This document shows, piece after piece, positions 9,382-21,295 of a DNA stretch of 64,000 nt (positions within the stretch are counted from its first letter, which is position 1; the number at the start of each line of letters is the position of its first letter). The notes beneath the pieces were generated by a model. That model saw nothing but the letters and a program-made list of their open reading frames with translations. It was not told the origin of the DNA and did no database searches. Source of the stretch: Rhodococcus sp. ARC_M5. GTDB taxonomy: Bacteria > Actinomycetota > Actinomycetes > Mycobacteriales > Mycobacteriaceae. The stretch is taken from the NCBI RefSeq assembly GCF_022810405.1, contig NZ_JALGQE010000001.1, positions 1 through 64,000 of the forward strand, given 5' to 3'. The translations under genes were made by a program, and so were the position numbers.

Positions 9382-10464
9382 TCAGTCGAGCAGCCCCAAT
9401 CGTCCACCGAGCCAATCCATTTCCTGCTCCAGCGCCGGGGCCCACACCTGCATCGAGTGCCCTCCGGGCAACTCGCTGTAGTGCACGTCGAGACCTGCAG
9501 CCTGTGCTGCAGAGAAGGCCCGCTCGGTTTGCGGTCGGAACTCCTCGTCGTTGGCACCGACTACGAAAGCACCGGCCGAATCGGGAAAGCTGATGCGCGA
9601 GAGAACGTCCAGCGGCGTCGCGCGCTCGAAACGCGCCTCGTTCGCCGGGGTGTCCGCGCCGAATGCCGCTGCGACGGACTCGCTTCTCGTGCCCCGGCGT
9701 TGCTCGTCCTCGCCTGAGATGTCGAGAAAGGTGGGATACACCGAGGGCGCAGTCACCGCCAGCTGCAACGCACACGTTCCCCCGTAGGAGTACCCGCCCA
9801 CCGCCCAGGCTCGCGGATCGGTGGACACCCGAAGATTCGACCGAATCCAGTGCGGCACATCAACGGACAGGTACGTAGCGGCATTTCCGAGGTCCGAATC
9901 CATGCACATCGGATTTGCCTCGGTGTCACCCAGGCCGTCGGCCACCACGACGATCGGGGCCGCGCCGCCGTGACGTGCAGCGAAGGCGTCCATCGTCTGG
10001 GCCAGACGACCACCCTCGATCCAGTCGACGACATGGCCGGGTTGGCCGGTGAGAAGCACCAGCACAGGTAGGTCGCTCGCTCCGGCGTCGTACGACGCCG
10101 GAAGGTAGACGGTCGCGGGCCGCGCGGCGAAATGCGACACCGTGCCGGGCACGTCCACATCCATCAACGTGCCGATGCCCTCGGTCTGGACTGCCGGTCG
10201 ATGGCCCAGCGCCACGGCCACCGTCGGGTATCGAGTGACGGTCAGATTGGTGAACACCGTCGCCGCGACCAGAAGCGACGCCACGAGACCGAGTGCACTC
10301 AGCGGGCCGAACACCGTTCCCAGTGCACGGCCCCGCCTGACCCGCAGTACGACAGCGACGAGCAGCACAGCCGTGACGACAGCGGTTGCAGTCAACGCGA
10401 CCGCGGGCACTGCACCGGACAGCAGGGGCAGATGAGCCAGATCGACGGCCCACCGATGCAGCAC
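9382..10464 (-). CDS. Membrane-anchored esterase of the antigen 85/PF00756 fold
   Basis: This 360-residue protein starts with two hydrophobic segments (about 15-40 and 50-75) and continues as an extracytoplasmic alpha/beta hydrolase. The nucleophile elbow is GGYSYGGT with Ser226, and the C-terminal His336 lies in LPGGHSMQVW. The sequence fits putative esterases related to the Ag85 mycolyltransferases and esterase D. It might act on trehalose mycolates or other envelope esters, but the mycolate-binding residues cannot be judged here. It follows gatA with only 6 bp between them, so it may be transcribed with gatCA although its function is unrelated. Confidence 0.85.
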   Translation of the reverse strand: MLHRWAVDLAHLPLLSGAVPAVALTATAVVTAVLLVAVVLRVRRGRALGTVFGPLSALGLVASLLVAATVFTNLTVTRYPTVAVALGHRPAVQTEGIGTLMDVDVPGTVSHFAARPATVYLPASYDAGASDLPVLVLLTGQPGHVVDWIEGGRLAQTMDAFAARHGGAAPIVVVADGLGDTEANPMCMDSDLGNAATYLSVDVPHWIRSNLRVSTDPRAWAVGGYSYGGTCALQLAVTAPSVYPTFLDISGEDEQRRGTRSESVAAAFGADTPANEARFERATPLDVLSRISFPDSAGAFVVGANDEEFRPQTERAFSAAQAAGLDVHYSELPGGHSMQVWAPALEQEMDWLGGRLGLLD

Positions 10465-10470
10465 CTCGAA

Positions 10471-11943
10471 CTACCTCAGAGCGCCGCGAGCGGTCTCGTA
10501 CGCGGCACCGACACGGTAGAGCCGCTCGTCTGCGAACGCCGGGGCCATGATCTGAAGGCCCACCGGTAGCCCGTCCTCGGACGCGAGGCCCGACGGCACC
10601 GACATCGCGCAGTGGCCCGCGAGGTTCGTCGGCAGCGTGCACAGGTCGTTGAGATACATCGCCATCGGATCGTCGACCTTGTCGCCCAACGGGAACGCCG
10701 TCGTCGGGGTCGTCGGCGACACCAGCACGTCGACCTTCTCGTATGCGGCATCGAAGTCGCGTGCGATCAACGTGCGCACCTTCAGGGCCGAACCGTAGTA
10801 GGCGTCGTAGTAGCCCGCCGAGAGTGCGTACGTTCCGATCATGATGCGGCGCTTGACCTCCGGTCCGAACCCCTGCGCGCGCGTGGTGGCCATGACCTGC
10901 TCGGCGCTGTGCTTGCCGTCGTCACCCGCGCGCAGTCCGTACCGCATGCCGTCGAACCGAGCCAGGTTGGACGACACCTCCGACGGAAGAATCAAGTAGT
11001 AGGCGGCCAACGCATGCACGAAGTTGGGACACGACACCTCGACCACCTCGGCACCGAGCTCGGTGAGGGTGGCCACCGCGGTGTCGAACGACGAGATGAC
11101 ACCGGGCTGGTACTTGTCCGAGTGCAGTTCCTTGACGACACCGACGCGAACGCCCGCCAAGTCACCGCGAGCGCCTTCTCGGGCCGCTTGCACGACCGGT
11201 CGAACCGCCGTGTCCACCGACGTGGAATCTCGCGCGTCGTACCCGGCGATGACCTCGTGCAGCAACGCGGTATCGAGCACGGTTCGACCACACGGGCCAC
11301 CCTGATCGAGTGAGGACGCACAGGCGATCAGTCCGTAACGCGAGACGCTGCCGTAGGTCGGCTTGGTTCCCACGGTGCCGGTCAGGGCCGCCGGCTGACG
11401 AATCGATCCGCCGGTGTCGGTGCCGATGGCCAGAGGGGCCTGGTACGAGGCGAGCGCCGCTGCACTGCCTCCGCCCGAGCCGCCGGGAATCCGCGTGGTG
11501 TCCCAGGGGTTCTTGGTCGGTCCGTACGCCGAGTTCTCGGTCGACGAGCCCATCGCGAACTCGTCCATGTTGGTCTTGCCCAGTACCGGAATGCCCGCGG
11601 CCCGCAGCTTCGAGGTCAACGTCGAGTCGTACGGCGACATCCACCCGTCGAGAATCTTCGATCCGGCCGTCGTCGGCATGTCCGTGGTGGTGAACACGTC
11701 CTTGAGCGCGAGCGGCACGCCGGCAAGGGCCGACGCGGGTGCCTGTCCCGCAGACAGCCCGGCATCGACGTCGGTCGCCGCCGAGAGTGCCTCGACTCCC
11801 GCGACATGCAGGAATGCGTGCAAGTCACCGTCGACCTCGGAGATCCGGTCCAGATGCGCCTGGGTCACCTCGACCGCGCTGACGTCACGAGCATGAATAC
11901 GGGTAGCGAGCTCGGACGCATCGAGCTTCGTCAGGTCGGTCAT
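10471..11943 (-). CDS. gatA: Aspartyl/glutamyl-tRNA amidotransferase subunit A
   Basis: GatA is the 490-residue amidase subunit that releases ammonia from glutamine for GatB. The amidase-signature triad is complete: Lys81 (ALKDVF), cis-Ser156 in [11 protein letters not shown] and the nucleophile Ser180 in [12 protein letters not shown]. The length is normal. The start is well supported by GGGAGAG just upstream and by a 4-bp overlap with the gatC stop. gatC and gatA form one unit; gatB is in a separate unit 6.5 kb to the left. Confidence 0.97.
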   Translation of the reverse strand: MTDLTKLDASELATRIHARDVSAVEVTQAHLDRISEVDGDLHAFLHVAGVEALSAATDVDAGLSAGQAPASALAGVPLALKDVFTTTDMPTTAGSKILDGWMSPYDSTLTSKLRAAGIPVLGKTNMDEFAMGSSTENSAYGPTKNPWDTTRIPGGSGGGSAAALASYQAPLAIGTDTGGSIRQPAALTGTVGTKPTYGSVSRYGLIACASSLDQGGPCGRTVLDTALLHEVIAGYDARDSTSVDTAVRPVVQAAREGARGDLAGVRVGVVKELHSDKYQPGVISSFDTAVATLTELGAEVVEVSCPNFVHALAAYYLILPSEVSSNLARFDGMRYGLRAGDDGKHSAEQVMATTRAQGFGPEVKRRIMIGTYALSAGYYDAYYGSALKVRTLIARDFDAAYEKVDVLVSPTTPTTAFPLGDKVDDPMAMYLNDLCTLPTNLAGHCAMSVPSGLASEDGLPVGLQIMAPAFADERLYRVGAAYETARGALR

Positions 11944-12239
11944 TCGCTCTCTCCCAAAATCTGCGGCACCGCGAAACGGCCCTCTTCGGCGTTCGGTGCA
12001 CCGGACAGCGATTGCTCCGGCGTCAGGCCGGGAACGATCACGTCGGGACGCGTCACGTTGACGATGTCGCTGGGGTTGGCCGTGGGCGGAACGTCGTCCG
12101 TCGCCACCTCCGCCACTGCCTTGACGTGATGAAGAATCGAATCCAGCTGGCCGGCGAACTCGTCGAGTTCGGCATCGCCGAGAGCCAATCGCGACAGCCG
12201 GGCGAGGTGGGCGACCTCGTCGCGGGAGATGTCTGGCAC
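11940..12239 (-). CDS. gatC: Aspartyl/glutamyl-tRNA amidotransferase subunit C
   Basis: GatC (99 residues with this start) wraps around GatA and GatB and stabilises the complex. It shows the family N-terminus [17 protein letters not shown] and the C-terminal [20 protein letters not shown] region. The GTG at 12239 is chosen because AAGGGG lies 8 nt upstream of it and the resulting length is standard. A GTG at 12257 would place that ribosome site inside the coding sequence. Its stop overlaps gatA by 4 bp. Confidence 0.94.
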   Translation of the reverse strand: MPDISRDEVAHLARLSRLALGDAELDEFAGQLDSILHHVKAVAEVATDDVPPTANPSDIVNVTRPDVIVPGLTPEQSLSGAPNAEEGRFAVPQILGESE

Positions 12240-12518
12240 CGCGTAGACCCCTTTCACACAGTAGGAGCGGAGCCTGCCGAAGCGGCCCCGTATTTGTGCA
12301 GAGCGAACCGTTCAGGTTCGCGAACGCGGTCCAGCCTAGTGCGCAGCACTACGCAGGCTTCACTCACGCCTGGCGGCTGCTCCGGGTGTCAGAATTGTCA
12401 CGGCTCGCGTTGCGCGAGGTACCGGACAGGTCGAAGATGCAAGGATTGCTCGCGCCGGGGTTCACCGTGTTCCCTTCGCAGTGGCCGAAGTACGCCAGAA
12501 GTCGACAAGGGAGCTGCC

Positions 12519-13169
12519 ATGTCCTACCTGCTCCGCGTCCAGCTACCGGACCGTCCGGGCAGCCTCGGATCGTTGGCCGTCGCGCTCGGTTCGGTCGGGG
12601 CGGACATTCTCTCGCTCGACGTCATCGAACGTGGCGACGGCTATGCCGTCGACGATCTGGTGGTCGATGTCGCGCCCGGTTCGCTTCCCGACACGCTGAT
12701 CACGGCCGCCGAGAACCTCGACGACGTCCGGGTCGATTCCATTCGGCCGTACACCGGCGTGCTCGACACACACCGCGAGCTGGAATTGATCGATCGCGTC
12801 GCCGCGGCGTCCGATGACCGGCTGCAGGTGCTCGTCGACGGCGCTCCCCGCGTCCTGCGAGTGGGGTGGAGCACAGTCGTCGCCACCAACGCGCACGGCC
12901 CGTTCCGTCTCGTGGGGAGCTCAGGAGCTCCCGAGACCCACGCCGCCGAACTGCCGTGGTTCCCGTTGACAGCCCCCGCCGCCCTGGATGCCGACGAAGA
13001 GTGGGTCCCCCAGGTGTGGCGCGACATGGACACCAAGATCGCCGCTGCTCCCCTCGGCACCACCGGCACCGTGCTCATGCTGGGCAGACCGGGAGGTCCG
13101 GAATTCCGGCCGTCGGAGGTGGCCCGACTCGGATACCTCGCCGGCATCGTCGCGACTGTACTGAACTGA
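12519..13169 (+). CDS. ACT-domain protein (Rv3013-like)
   Basis: A 216-residue cytoplasmic protein. Residues 3-70 form an ACT domain (LLRVQLPDRPGSLGSLAVAL, then ILSLDVIERGDGYAVDDLVV), a fold that usually binds amino acids. The remainder, about 85-216, has a GAF-like appearance (LIDRVAAASDD, then LGYLAGIVATVLN). The start has AAGGGAG five bases upstream. The gene is divergent from gatC and convergent with ligA, the same position as Rv3013 in M. tuberculosis. No catalytic residues are visible; an amino-acid-sensing regulatory role is possible but unproven. Confidence 0.8.
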   Translation: MSYLLRVQLPDRPGSLGSLAVALGSVGADILSLDVIERGDGYAVDDLVVDVAPGSLPDTLITAAENLDDVRVDSIRPYTGVLDTHRELELIDRVAAASDDRLQVLVDGAPRVLRVGWSTVVATNAHGPFRLVGSSGAPETHAAELPWFPLTAPAALDADEEWVPQVWRDMDTKIAAAPLGTTGTVLMLGRPGGPEFRPSEVARLGYLAGIVATVLN

Positions 13170-13184
13170 CTCGTCCGCGCCCGA

Positions 13185-15560
<2,376 letters not shown>

Positions 15561-15619
15561 TCATCGCAGAAGCTCCGACCCGAGCGCACCGGCGCGGTGG
15601 CCGCGGGTGGTTCGGGTTC

Positions 15620-16807
15620 TCAGATCTCGTCGATGACCAAACTGTTGCCGCCGGACTGCTTGGACCGGTACATCGCCGCGTCCGCCGTCCGTGCTGCCCT
15701 TCCGACCACCGACTTGCCCACGTCCCACAGGGCGGAGTCCTCGCGAAGCAGTGCCATTCCCACGCTGACGGTGACGGGGATCTCGTCTCGGCGGTCGGCG
15801 AGCACCCGAACCGCGTCGAAACCGAGATCGACCATCCCCCGCGCGTCGCCGACCATCGCGACCAGGAATTCCTCGCCACCGGTTCGGGCGAGCACACCGC
15901 CCTGGTGCCGCACGAGGCGGCGCAGCCGATCGGCGACTCGAACGATCACCTCGTCGCCGCGGCTGTGCCCGAAGTTGTCGTTGACGGCCTTGAACTTGTC
16001 GATATCGACTACGAGGAAAGCCATGGACATGGTCCCTCTGTTCGCCTGTTGCCACAGATCGAGCAGTTCGCTGTCGATGCCGCGCCGGTTGTACACCCCG
16101 GTCAACGGGTCGAGCACGGACCTCTTGGCATCGTTGGACAGCGTCGTCCACGCCACCTGGGCGAACACGGGTACTCCGACGGTGGCGAGAAGGAGAACCA
16201 CGGTGGCCGTTGCCACCGAAGGCCCATCGATGTACGCGACCTCACCGTTCATCACTGCCACGAACACGCGGATGCCGAACCCGATGATGAACGTCGCGGT
16301 CCACACCAGGTGCGCGACGAGCAATCGAGGGCTGAGAAAGTACGTACAGAACGCCCCGGTGACGGCGAAGAGCACCGTCCCGATCAGCGAGGCAACGGGC
16401 GCGTAGAGCAGCAGAACCGACGTGGTCAGAATGTCACCGAAGGCGAGGAATCCCACGAAGAACTTCTTGCCCGGAATCGGGCCCAACACGCACCGTGCGG
16501 CGACGAGCACCTGAATCACCAGTACGAAGAAGACCCACCCGATTGCCAGGGAGCCGCGTGGACCGAGATCGGAGAACAGCATCAGAATCGAGGTGAGCGC
16601 GTACATGAGTACCGCCGAGCCGAACACGACCCGAATGATCCCGGTCAGCGGTCGGGTCGATCGGTGGTTGATGATCCACTCGAAATCGTGCGGCGCTCGA
16701 TACCAGTCGGAGGTGGCCGCGGCCAGTTTCGCTACCAGACCTCGACGGTGCCTGCCCGAACGCCGGCGGGAGGCAACCTCATCGAAATCGCGACCACCTG
16801 ATGCCAT
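15620..16807 (-). CDS. Membrane diguanylate cyclase (GGDEF domain)
   Basis: A 395-residue protein predicted to make cyclic di-GMP. After a basic N-terminus there are about six membrane helices (roughly 50-220), then a GGDEF domain (about 230-390). The domain has DPLTGVYNRRGID, LVVDIDKFKAVNDNFGHSRGDEV and an intact active-site loop RTGGEEFL. No RxxD inhibitory site is obvious four to five residues before the loop, and there is no EAL domain. The ATG at 16807 is preferred because GGGAG sits 7 nt upstream. M. tuberculosis has no such gene at this point (recalled synteny), so it is a lineage-specific insertion. The membrane region may sense an unknown signal. Confidence 0.9.
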   Translation of the reverse strand: MASGGRDFDEVASRRRSGRHRRGLVAKLAAATSDWYRAPHDFEWIINHRSTRPLTGIIRVVFGSAVLMYALTSILMLFSDLGPRGSLAIGWVFFVLVIQVLVAARCVLGPIPGKKFFVGFLAFGDILTTSVLLLYAPVASLIGTVLFAVTGAFCTYFLSPRLLVAHLVWTATFIIGFGIRVFVAVMNGEVAYIDGPSVATATVVLLLATVGVPVFAQVAWTTLSNDAKRSVLDPLTGVYNRRGIDSELLDLWQQANRGTMSMAFLVVDIDKFKAVNDNFGHSRGDEVIVRVADRLRRLVRHQGGVLARTGGEEFLVAMVGDARGMVDLGFDAVRVLADRRDEIPVTVSVGMALLREDSALWDVGKSVVGRAARTADAAMYRSKQSGGNSLVIDEI

Positions 16808-16940
16808 TTCTCGAACTCCCACCGATTCAACAGACCCCCGACGGCCATGTGAATAGTGTCACACCTGTTCGACGCCCTAAAAGTCGTGGGCTCGAACGGA
16901 GCGAAGTCTGCGGCACAGGACGCCGACGCGCTGTGCGATC

Positions 16941-17960
16941 TCACAACGAATCCGGTGAATCTCCGAACGCAGCGGCCACGTCCCGGGCGAGTCCTGTTGC
17001 GCGACGGGCCCACTCCAGTGTGCTGCCGGCCAATCCGCACGTAGGAGTCACCGAAATCAGCGAGGCGAGAACAGATCTGTCGAAACCGAGGCGGTCGATC
17101 AACGTGACACCCGGCTCGGCCAGTTCGCGCCAATGGGGCGGCCGCACGGGGTCTTCGGACGGAATCAACCCGAGCATCAACGTCTTGCCGGATTGCAGCA
17201 GCTCGCCGACCCCGTCGAAGTCGCTGCGGCGCAGCGCCGTCGCGTCGACGGCGACCGCAGCGGCACGCGAACGGCGAAGCAGATCGAAGGGAACGTCGCC
17301 GTCGCAGCAATGCACCGCGACGGGAAGGTCGATCCTCTCGATCAGCGAATCGAGGAGGTCGAGAACATCCGGTTGTGGGACTGCCCGCACCGAATCGAGC
17401 CCGGTGATGCCCGTCAGGCTGCCGGCCAGAACGGCTGCGAGACTGGGCTCGTCGAGCTGAACGACGACGTCGGCTCCCAGGTGATGCGCCAACTCAGCGC
17501 AATGCAGACGCAGTCCCTCGCCGAGGGACTCCGCGAAATGCCGTAGGGCCCCGCGATCGGTGAGGGCTCGATGCCCGTGCCGAAGTTCGACCTGCGCTGC
17601 CATCGTGAACGGCCCGGCGGCCTGCACCTTGACGGTGCGGCCGCTGCCGCGCAGCCCTGACACCTCCCACAGTTCCTCGAGTACATCGAGATCCTCGGCG
17701 AGAAAATCGGCTGCGCGACGGCCGGCGAGCATCGGACGTGGCACCACGCGATAGCCGGAGGTGCGCACGTCGAGTTCGACGTCGACCATGATGGCTCCGG
17801 TGCGACCGATCATGTCCGCTCCGAGGCCGCGAGCCGGAAGCTCGACGAGGTGCGGAAGTTCGGCGAACTCGCCGACGACGACGGCTGCAGCTTCACGGAT
17901 GTCCGTACCCGGCCACGAACCGATGCCGGTCGCCAGCCCTGCGAAAGCGCTCGGGGTCAC
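16941..17960 (-). CDS. Cobalamin-independent methionine synthase-like protein (Rv3015c type)
   Basis: A 339-residue protein resembling the C-terminal catalytic domain of MetE. It begins [18 protein letters not shown], and it keeps zinc-site residues in VAVHCCDGD and TPTCGLAG (a His/Cys pair plus a distal Cys). The full MetE is about 750 residues, so this is the short archaeal/actinobacterial form, whose methyl donor and acceptor are uncertain. The GTG start at 17960 overlaps the mnmA stop by 4 bp (GTGA), so it is the third gene of the desulfurase-mnmA operon. The much longer open frame upstream is antisense-like shadow within mnmA. Confidence 0.85.
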   Translation of the reverse strand: MTPSAFAGLATGIGSWPGTDIREAAAVVVGEFAELPHLVELPARGLGADMIGRTGAIMVDVELDVRTSGYRVVPRPMLAGRRAADFLAEDLDVLEELWEVSGLRGSGRTVKVQAAGPFTMAAQVELRHGHRALTDRGALRHFAESLGEGLRLHCAELAHHLGADVVVQLDEPSLAAVLAGSLTGITGLDSVRAVPQPDVLDLLDSLIERIDLPVAVHCCDGDVPFDLLRRSRAAAVAVDATALRRSDFDGVGELLQSGKTLMLGLIPSEDPVRPPHWRELAEPGVTLIDRLGFDRSVLASLISVTPTCGLAGSTLEWARRATGLARDVAAAFGDSPDSL

Positions 17961-19045
17961 TCGCGCTCGGATCGAGTGCCCGAGATGGTCGAACTGCCGA
18001 TGACGATGTCTCCGTGAATGTCCTTGCGGTACAGCACCGCTGCCTGCCCCTTGGCAACACCGGTCAGCGGAGTCCGCAGCTGGATCTCCATCCCGTCGCC
18101 CGCGGCCTCGGCGACGGCCTCGGTCAGCCCGCCGTGTGCGCGAACCTGGACGACACATTCGATGGGGCCGGTCGGGGCACTGCCCTCGGTCCACACCGCG
18201 CGGTCTCCGCTGATCGCCCAGACGTCGAGCTTCTGCGCAGAACCGACCATGACGGTGCCACTCTCGGGTTCGATCGAGGTGACGTAGCGGGGGCGACCGT
18301 CGGCGGCAGGACCTTCGACGCCGAGGCCCTTGCGTTGCCCGATGGTGAAACCGTGTACACCCTCGTGGTCTGCCAGTTCGGCTCCGGTCTCGGAGTCGAC
18401 GACCTTGCCCGGGCGCACACCGATGTGTGCGCCGAGGAACGCGCGCGTGTCGCCCGAGGGGATGAAGCAGATGTCGTGGCTGTCGGGCTTGTCCGCAACG
18501 GCGAGCCCACGCTCGGCTGCTTCCTCGCGGATCTCCGATTTGGGGGTGTCTCCGATGGGGAACATCGCGCGCGAGAGCTGGGCCTGATTCAGTACGGCCA
18601 AGACGTACGACTGGTCCTTGTCCGCGTCCACGGCCCGGCGTAGGACTCCGTCGTGCAATTGCGCGTAGTGCCCGGTGGCCACGGCATCGAAGCCCAGTGC
18701 CAGGGCCCGGTCCGCCAGAGCGGAGAACTTGATCTTCTCGTTGCAGCGCAGGCACGGATTGGGCGTCTCGCCTGCGGCATAGGAAGCGACGAAATCGTCG
18801 ATGACGTCCTCTTTGAAGCGATCGGCGAAATCCCATACGTAGAACGGGATTCCGAGCACGTCGGCAGCTCTGCGAGCATCACCTGCGTCCTCCTTGGAGC
18901 AGCACCCGCGCGATCCGGTGCGCAGAGCGCCCGGAGCCGTCGAGAGAGCAAGGTGCACACCGACGACATCGTGGCCCTCGTCCACGGCACGGGCCGCGGC
19001 CACGGCCGAGTCGACTCCCCCGCTCATAGCAGCCAGAACACGCAT
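17957..19045 (-). CDS. mnmA: tRNA-specific 2-thiouridylase
   Basis: MnmA (362 residues) adds sulfur at position 2 of wobble uridine 34 in tRNA-Lys, -Glu and -Gln. It has the ATP-pyrophosphatase loop [13 protein letters not shown] (5-17), the catalytic Cys98 in TPNPCLRCN and the second Cys193 in SHDICFIP, the pair that carries the persulfide. An extra cysteine pair in RGCCSKEDA is typical of actinobacterial members. The start ATG shares one base with the TGA of the preceding cysteine desulfurase (TGATG), the probable sulfur donor. The order desulfurase, mnmA, MetE-like makes a sulfur-handling operon. Confidence 0.96.
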   Translation of the reverse strand: MRVLAAMSGGVDSAVAAARAVDEGHDVVGVHLALSTAPGALRTGSRGCCSKEDAGDARRAADVLGIPFYVWDFADRFKEDVIDDFVASYAAGETPNPCLRCNEKIKFSALADRALALGFDAVATGHYAQLHDGVLRRAVDADKDQSYVLAVLNQAQLSRAMFPIGDTPKSEIREEAAERGLAVADKPDSHDICFIPSGDTRAFLGAHIGVRPGKVVDSETGAELADHEGVHGFTIGQRKGLGVEGPAADGRPRYVTSIEPESGTVMVGSAQKLDVWAISGDRAVWTEGSAPTGPIECVVQVRAHGGLTEAVAEAAGDGMEIQLRTPLTGVAKGQAAVLYRKDIHGDIVIGSSTISGTRSERE

Positions 19046-20283
19046 CAACGATTTCCTCCTCGAGCTCCGACACCGGCAAGTCCGGCGGCACGAGCACGTT
19101 CGACGACCTGCGGCAGCGCCGCAAGCACAGTGGTGACGTCCGAATCGGACGAGCCGGCTCCCAGCGAGAACCGAAGCGATCCGCGAGCCACAGCGGGATC
19201 GCACCCGAGCGCGATCAGTACATGACTGGCGCTGGCCACGCCTGCGGTGCACGCGGAACCCGTCGAGCATTCTATGCCCGCCGCATCGAGCAGCATCAAC
19301 AACGAATCGCCTTCGCAACCCGGGAAGGTGAAGTGCACGTTGCCCGCGAGTCGGTCGTCGCCTTCCGGGCCGTTGAGGATGGCGTCGGGAACGGCATCTC
19401 TGATTCCGACGATCAACCGATCGCGCAACGCTCGCAGTTCGGCACGGTGCCGAGCCGAGTTCTGCACCGTCGTTCGCAGCGCGGCTGCCATCGAAACGAC
19501 GCCTGCTGTGTCCGGGGTGCCGGATCGAACTTCTCGTTCGTGTCCCCCACCGTGAAAGAGCGGAACACACGGAACCTGGCGGCCGAGCAGCAGCGCGCCG
19601 ATGCCTTGGGGGCCGCCGAACTTGTGTGCGGCGATACTGAGTGCGGACAGACCGCTCTCGGCGAAATCGACGGGCAGATGCGGGACCGCCTGGACCGCAT
19701 CGCTGTGCATCGGAACCCCGTATTCGGCGGCCACGGAAGCGAGCTCGGCGATCGGCATGACGGTGCCGATTTCGTTGTTGGCCCACATCACCGTGACCAG
19801 CGCGGTCTCGTCTGCATGCAAGGCCAATTCGGCGCGCAGCACATCGGCGGTGACCCGTCCCTCGGTGTCGACCGGGAGCCAGGTCACACGTGCACCTTCG
19901 TGCGCAACGAGCCACTCCACTGCATCGAGCACCGCGTGATGCTCGACCGAGCTGGCGATGATCCTGGTCAGTGCGGCATCGGAGTCCCGCCGAGCCGCGA
20001 AGATGCCCTTGACGGCGAGGTTGTCGCTCTCGGTACCGCCGGAGGTGAAGATCACCTCGGAGGGACGCGCGCCGAGGTCTGCAGCGATCGACTCGCGAGA
20101 TTCCTCCACTCGACGCCGAGCGGATCGACCGGAGGTGTGCAGCGAGGACGCGTTGCCCACCGTGGCGAACACAGAGGTCATCGCCTCGATCGCGCTCGGC
20201 AGCATCGGGGTCGTCGCTGCGTGATCGAGATACACCGGTGGCCGCGGCGGGGCGGAAGCAGTCGTACTGCGCACAGAAGGCAT
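19045..20283 (-). CDS. iscS: Cysteine desulfurase, NifS/IscS class
   Basis: A 412-residue PLP enzyme that takes sulfur from cysteine to form a protein-bound persulfide for tRNA thiolation and other uses. It shows [10 protein letters not shown] at the N-terminus, the PLP lysine Lys221 in [24 protein letters not shown], and the catalytic Cys345 in STGSACTAG. The intact nucleophile loop and overall length fit the NifS/IscS (class I) group. It is first in the operon, with mnmA directly coupled behind it. The orthologue in M. tuberculosis is Rv3025c (recalled). Confidence 0.95.
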   Translation of the reverse strand: MPSVRSTTASAPPRPPVYLDHAATTPMLPSAIEAMTSVFATVGNASSLHTSGRSARRRVEESRESIAADLGARPSEVIFTSGGTESDNLAVKGIFAARRDSDAALTRIIASSVEHHAVLDAVEWLVAHEGARVTWLPVDTEGRVTADVLRAELALHADETALVTVMWANNEIGTVMPIAELASVAAEYGVPMHSDAVQAVPHLPVDFAESGLSALSIAAHKFGGPQGIGALLLGRQVPCVPLFHGGGHEREVRSGTPDTAGVVSMAAALRTTVQNSARHRAELRALRDRLIVGIRDAVPDAILNGPEGDDRLAGNVHFTFPGCEGDSLLMLLDAAGIECSTGSACTAGVASASHVLIALGCDPAVARGSLRFSLGAGSSDSDVTTVLAALPQVVERARAAGLAGVGARGGNR

Positions 20284-20308
20284 GACAGGCTAGACGATAC
20301 CCGCTGTC

Positions 20309-20349
20309 GTGACCGCGGACCTACCCGCGCGAGGTGGGTCCGCGGTCAC
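20309..20349 (-). terminator. Hairpin terminator after the acyltransferase pair
   Basis: A 17-bp inverted repeat with one mismatch (20309-20325 with 20333-20349; core GTGACCGCGGACC) encloses a 7-nt loop. It sits 16 bp after the stop of the acyltransferase gene and 25 bp before the desulfurase start, so it should end the upstream transcript. No T-tract is present. Confidence 0.75.
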
Positions 20350-20365
20350 TGCGATCGACGCTCGG

Positions 20366-21295
20366 TCAGGCCGCCGCAACCGTCGGCGACATCGGGCTGC
20401 GTTCGGCCTCGGCCATCACCCCGTGCACTGAAGGGTCGTAGACGTCCTTCCGGGGTCGTTCCGCAGGCTCCACTCCGTCGTCGCGGCGAATTGCCACCTC
20501 GCAGCGCCGCGCCAGGTCGCGTCGATCGCCGCCGGGTGCCTCCGGGGCCGTGAACTCCACCTCGGCACGTACTCCTCGGAGTCGAAAGATACGCCCGATG
20601 GACGCGCCGATCGTTTCGTCGCCCACGAAGCATGTGGCGGTGGTCTGCTCGCCGGTCCGGTCGAGGTAGCGCAGCCGAATCGGCTGCACCCAGGTCTCCG
20701 AGTCGATCGCGGCCTGCAGCAACGCCGGCCGAAGCGATCCGTATGCACGACCACACCAGGTGGTGGCCTCGGGGAAGACGACGACCGAACCACCGGCGCG
20801 GACGCGGTCGGCCACCTGATCGACGACGTCGGGGAGCTGATGCAGTCGAGCTCGATCGATCGGGAGCACCTTCATGGCGCGCGCAAGGCGGCCGAGCACC
20901 GGCCAGTCGATCAGGTCGGCACGCGCGACGAACGTCGACGGCCGAACCGCGGTGAGTACCACGACGTCGGTCCAGGAGATGTGACCGGCGACGTGCAGGG
21001 CACCCGCAGCGGTTCGGGAGCGTTCCCGCTCGGACCGGGCGTCGAGCACGGTCAGATCGATGCCGATGGCGAACAGCAGTGTGCGAGCACCGATCCGCGT
21101 CAGCGAACGGCGAACCCGTGGGAAAGGAACCCCGAGGACGACCAACACCGGCAGCAACCCGAACGCCAGCAGTGCCAGCACGACACGGAGCACGAGGACG
21201 ATGCGTCCGACCGTCGGTGGGTTCTTCGGCAGACAGCCGTCGCTGCACGGCGAGGACGGCAGCCACGCGTGAGCGTGCGCGATGGACTGCGTCAC
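20366..21295 (-). CDS. Lysophospholipid acyltransferase (PlsC/OlsA-like)
   Basis: A 309-residue membrane acyltransferase. A hydrophobic segment at about 32-56 is followed by the acyltransferase domain. The catalytic pair is His105 and Asp110 in GHISWTD (Gly in place of the common Asn before His). FVARADLIDWPVLG and VVFPEATTW correspond to the glycerol-phosphate binding motifs. Members transfer an acyl chain to a lyso-lipid hydroxyl. Its start overlaps the stop of the upstream GNAT-type acyltransferase by 4 bp, so the two act together, in the manner of OlsB/OlsA ornithine-lipid synthesis. M. tuberculosis Rv3026c occupies the same position (recalled). Confidence 0.87.
   Translation of the reverse strand: MTQSIAHAHAWLPSSPCSDGCLPKNPPTVGRIVLVLRVVLALLAFGLLPVLVVLGVPFPRVRRSLTRIGARTLLFAIGIDLTVLDARSERERSRTAAGALHVAGHISWTDVVVLTAVRPSTFVARADLIDWPVLGRLARAMKVLPIDRARLHQLPDVVDQVADRVRAGGSVVVFPEATTWCGRAYGSLRPALLQAAIDSETWVQPIRLRYLDRTGEQTTATCFVGDETIGASIGRIFRLRGVRAEVEFTAPEAPGGDRRDLARRCEVAIRRDDGVEPAERPRKDVYDPSVHGVMAEAERSPMSPTVAAA

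Noticed and set aside
17961..18836. Upstream extension of the MetE-like gene
   Set aside because: It lies inside mnmA in another frame and shows Arg/Gly-rich nonsense; the GTG at 17960 with a 4-bp overlap is the real start.
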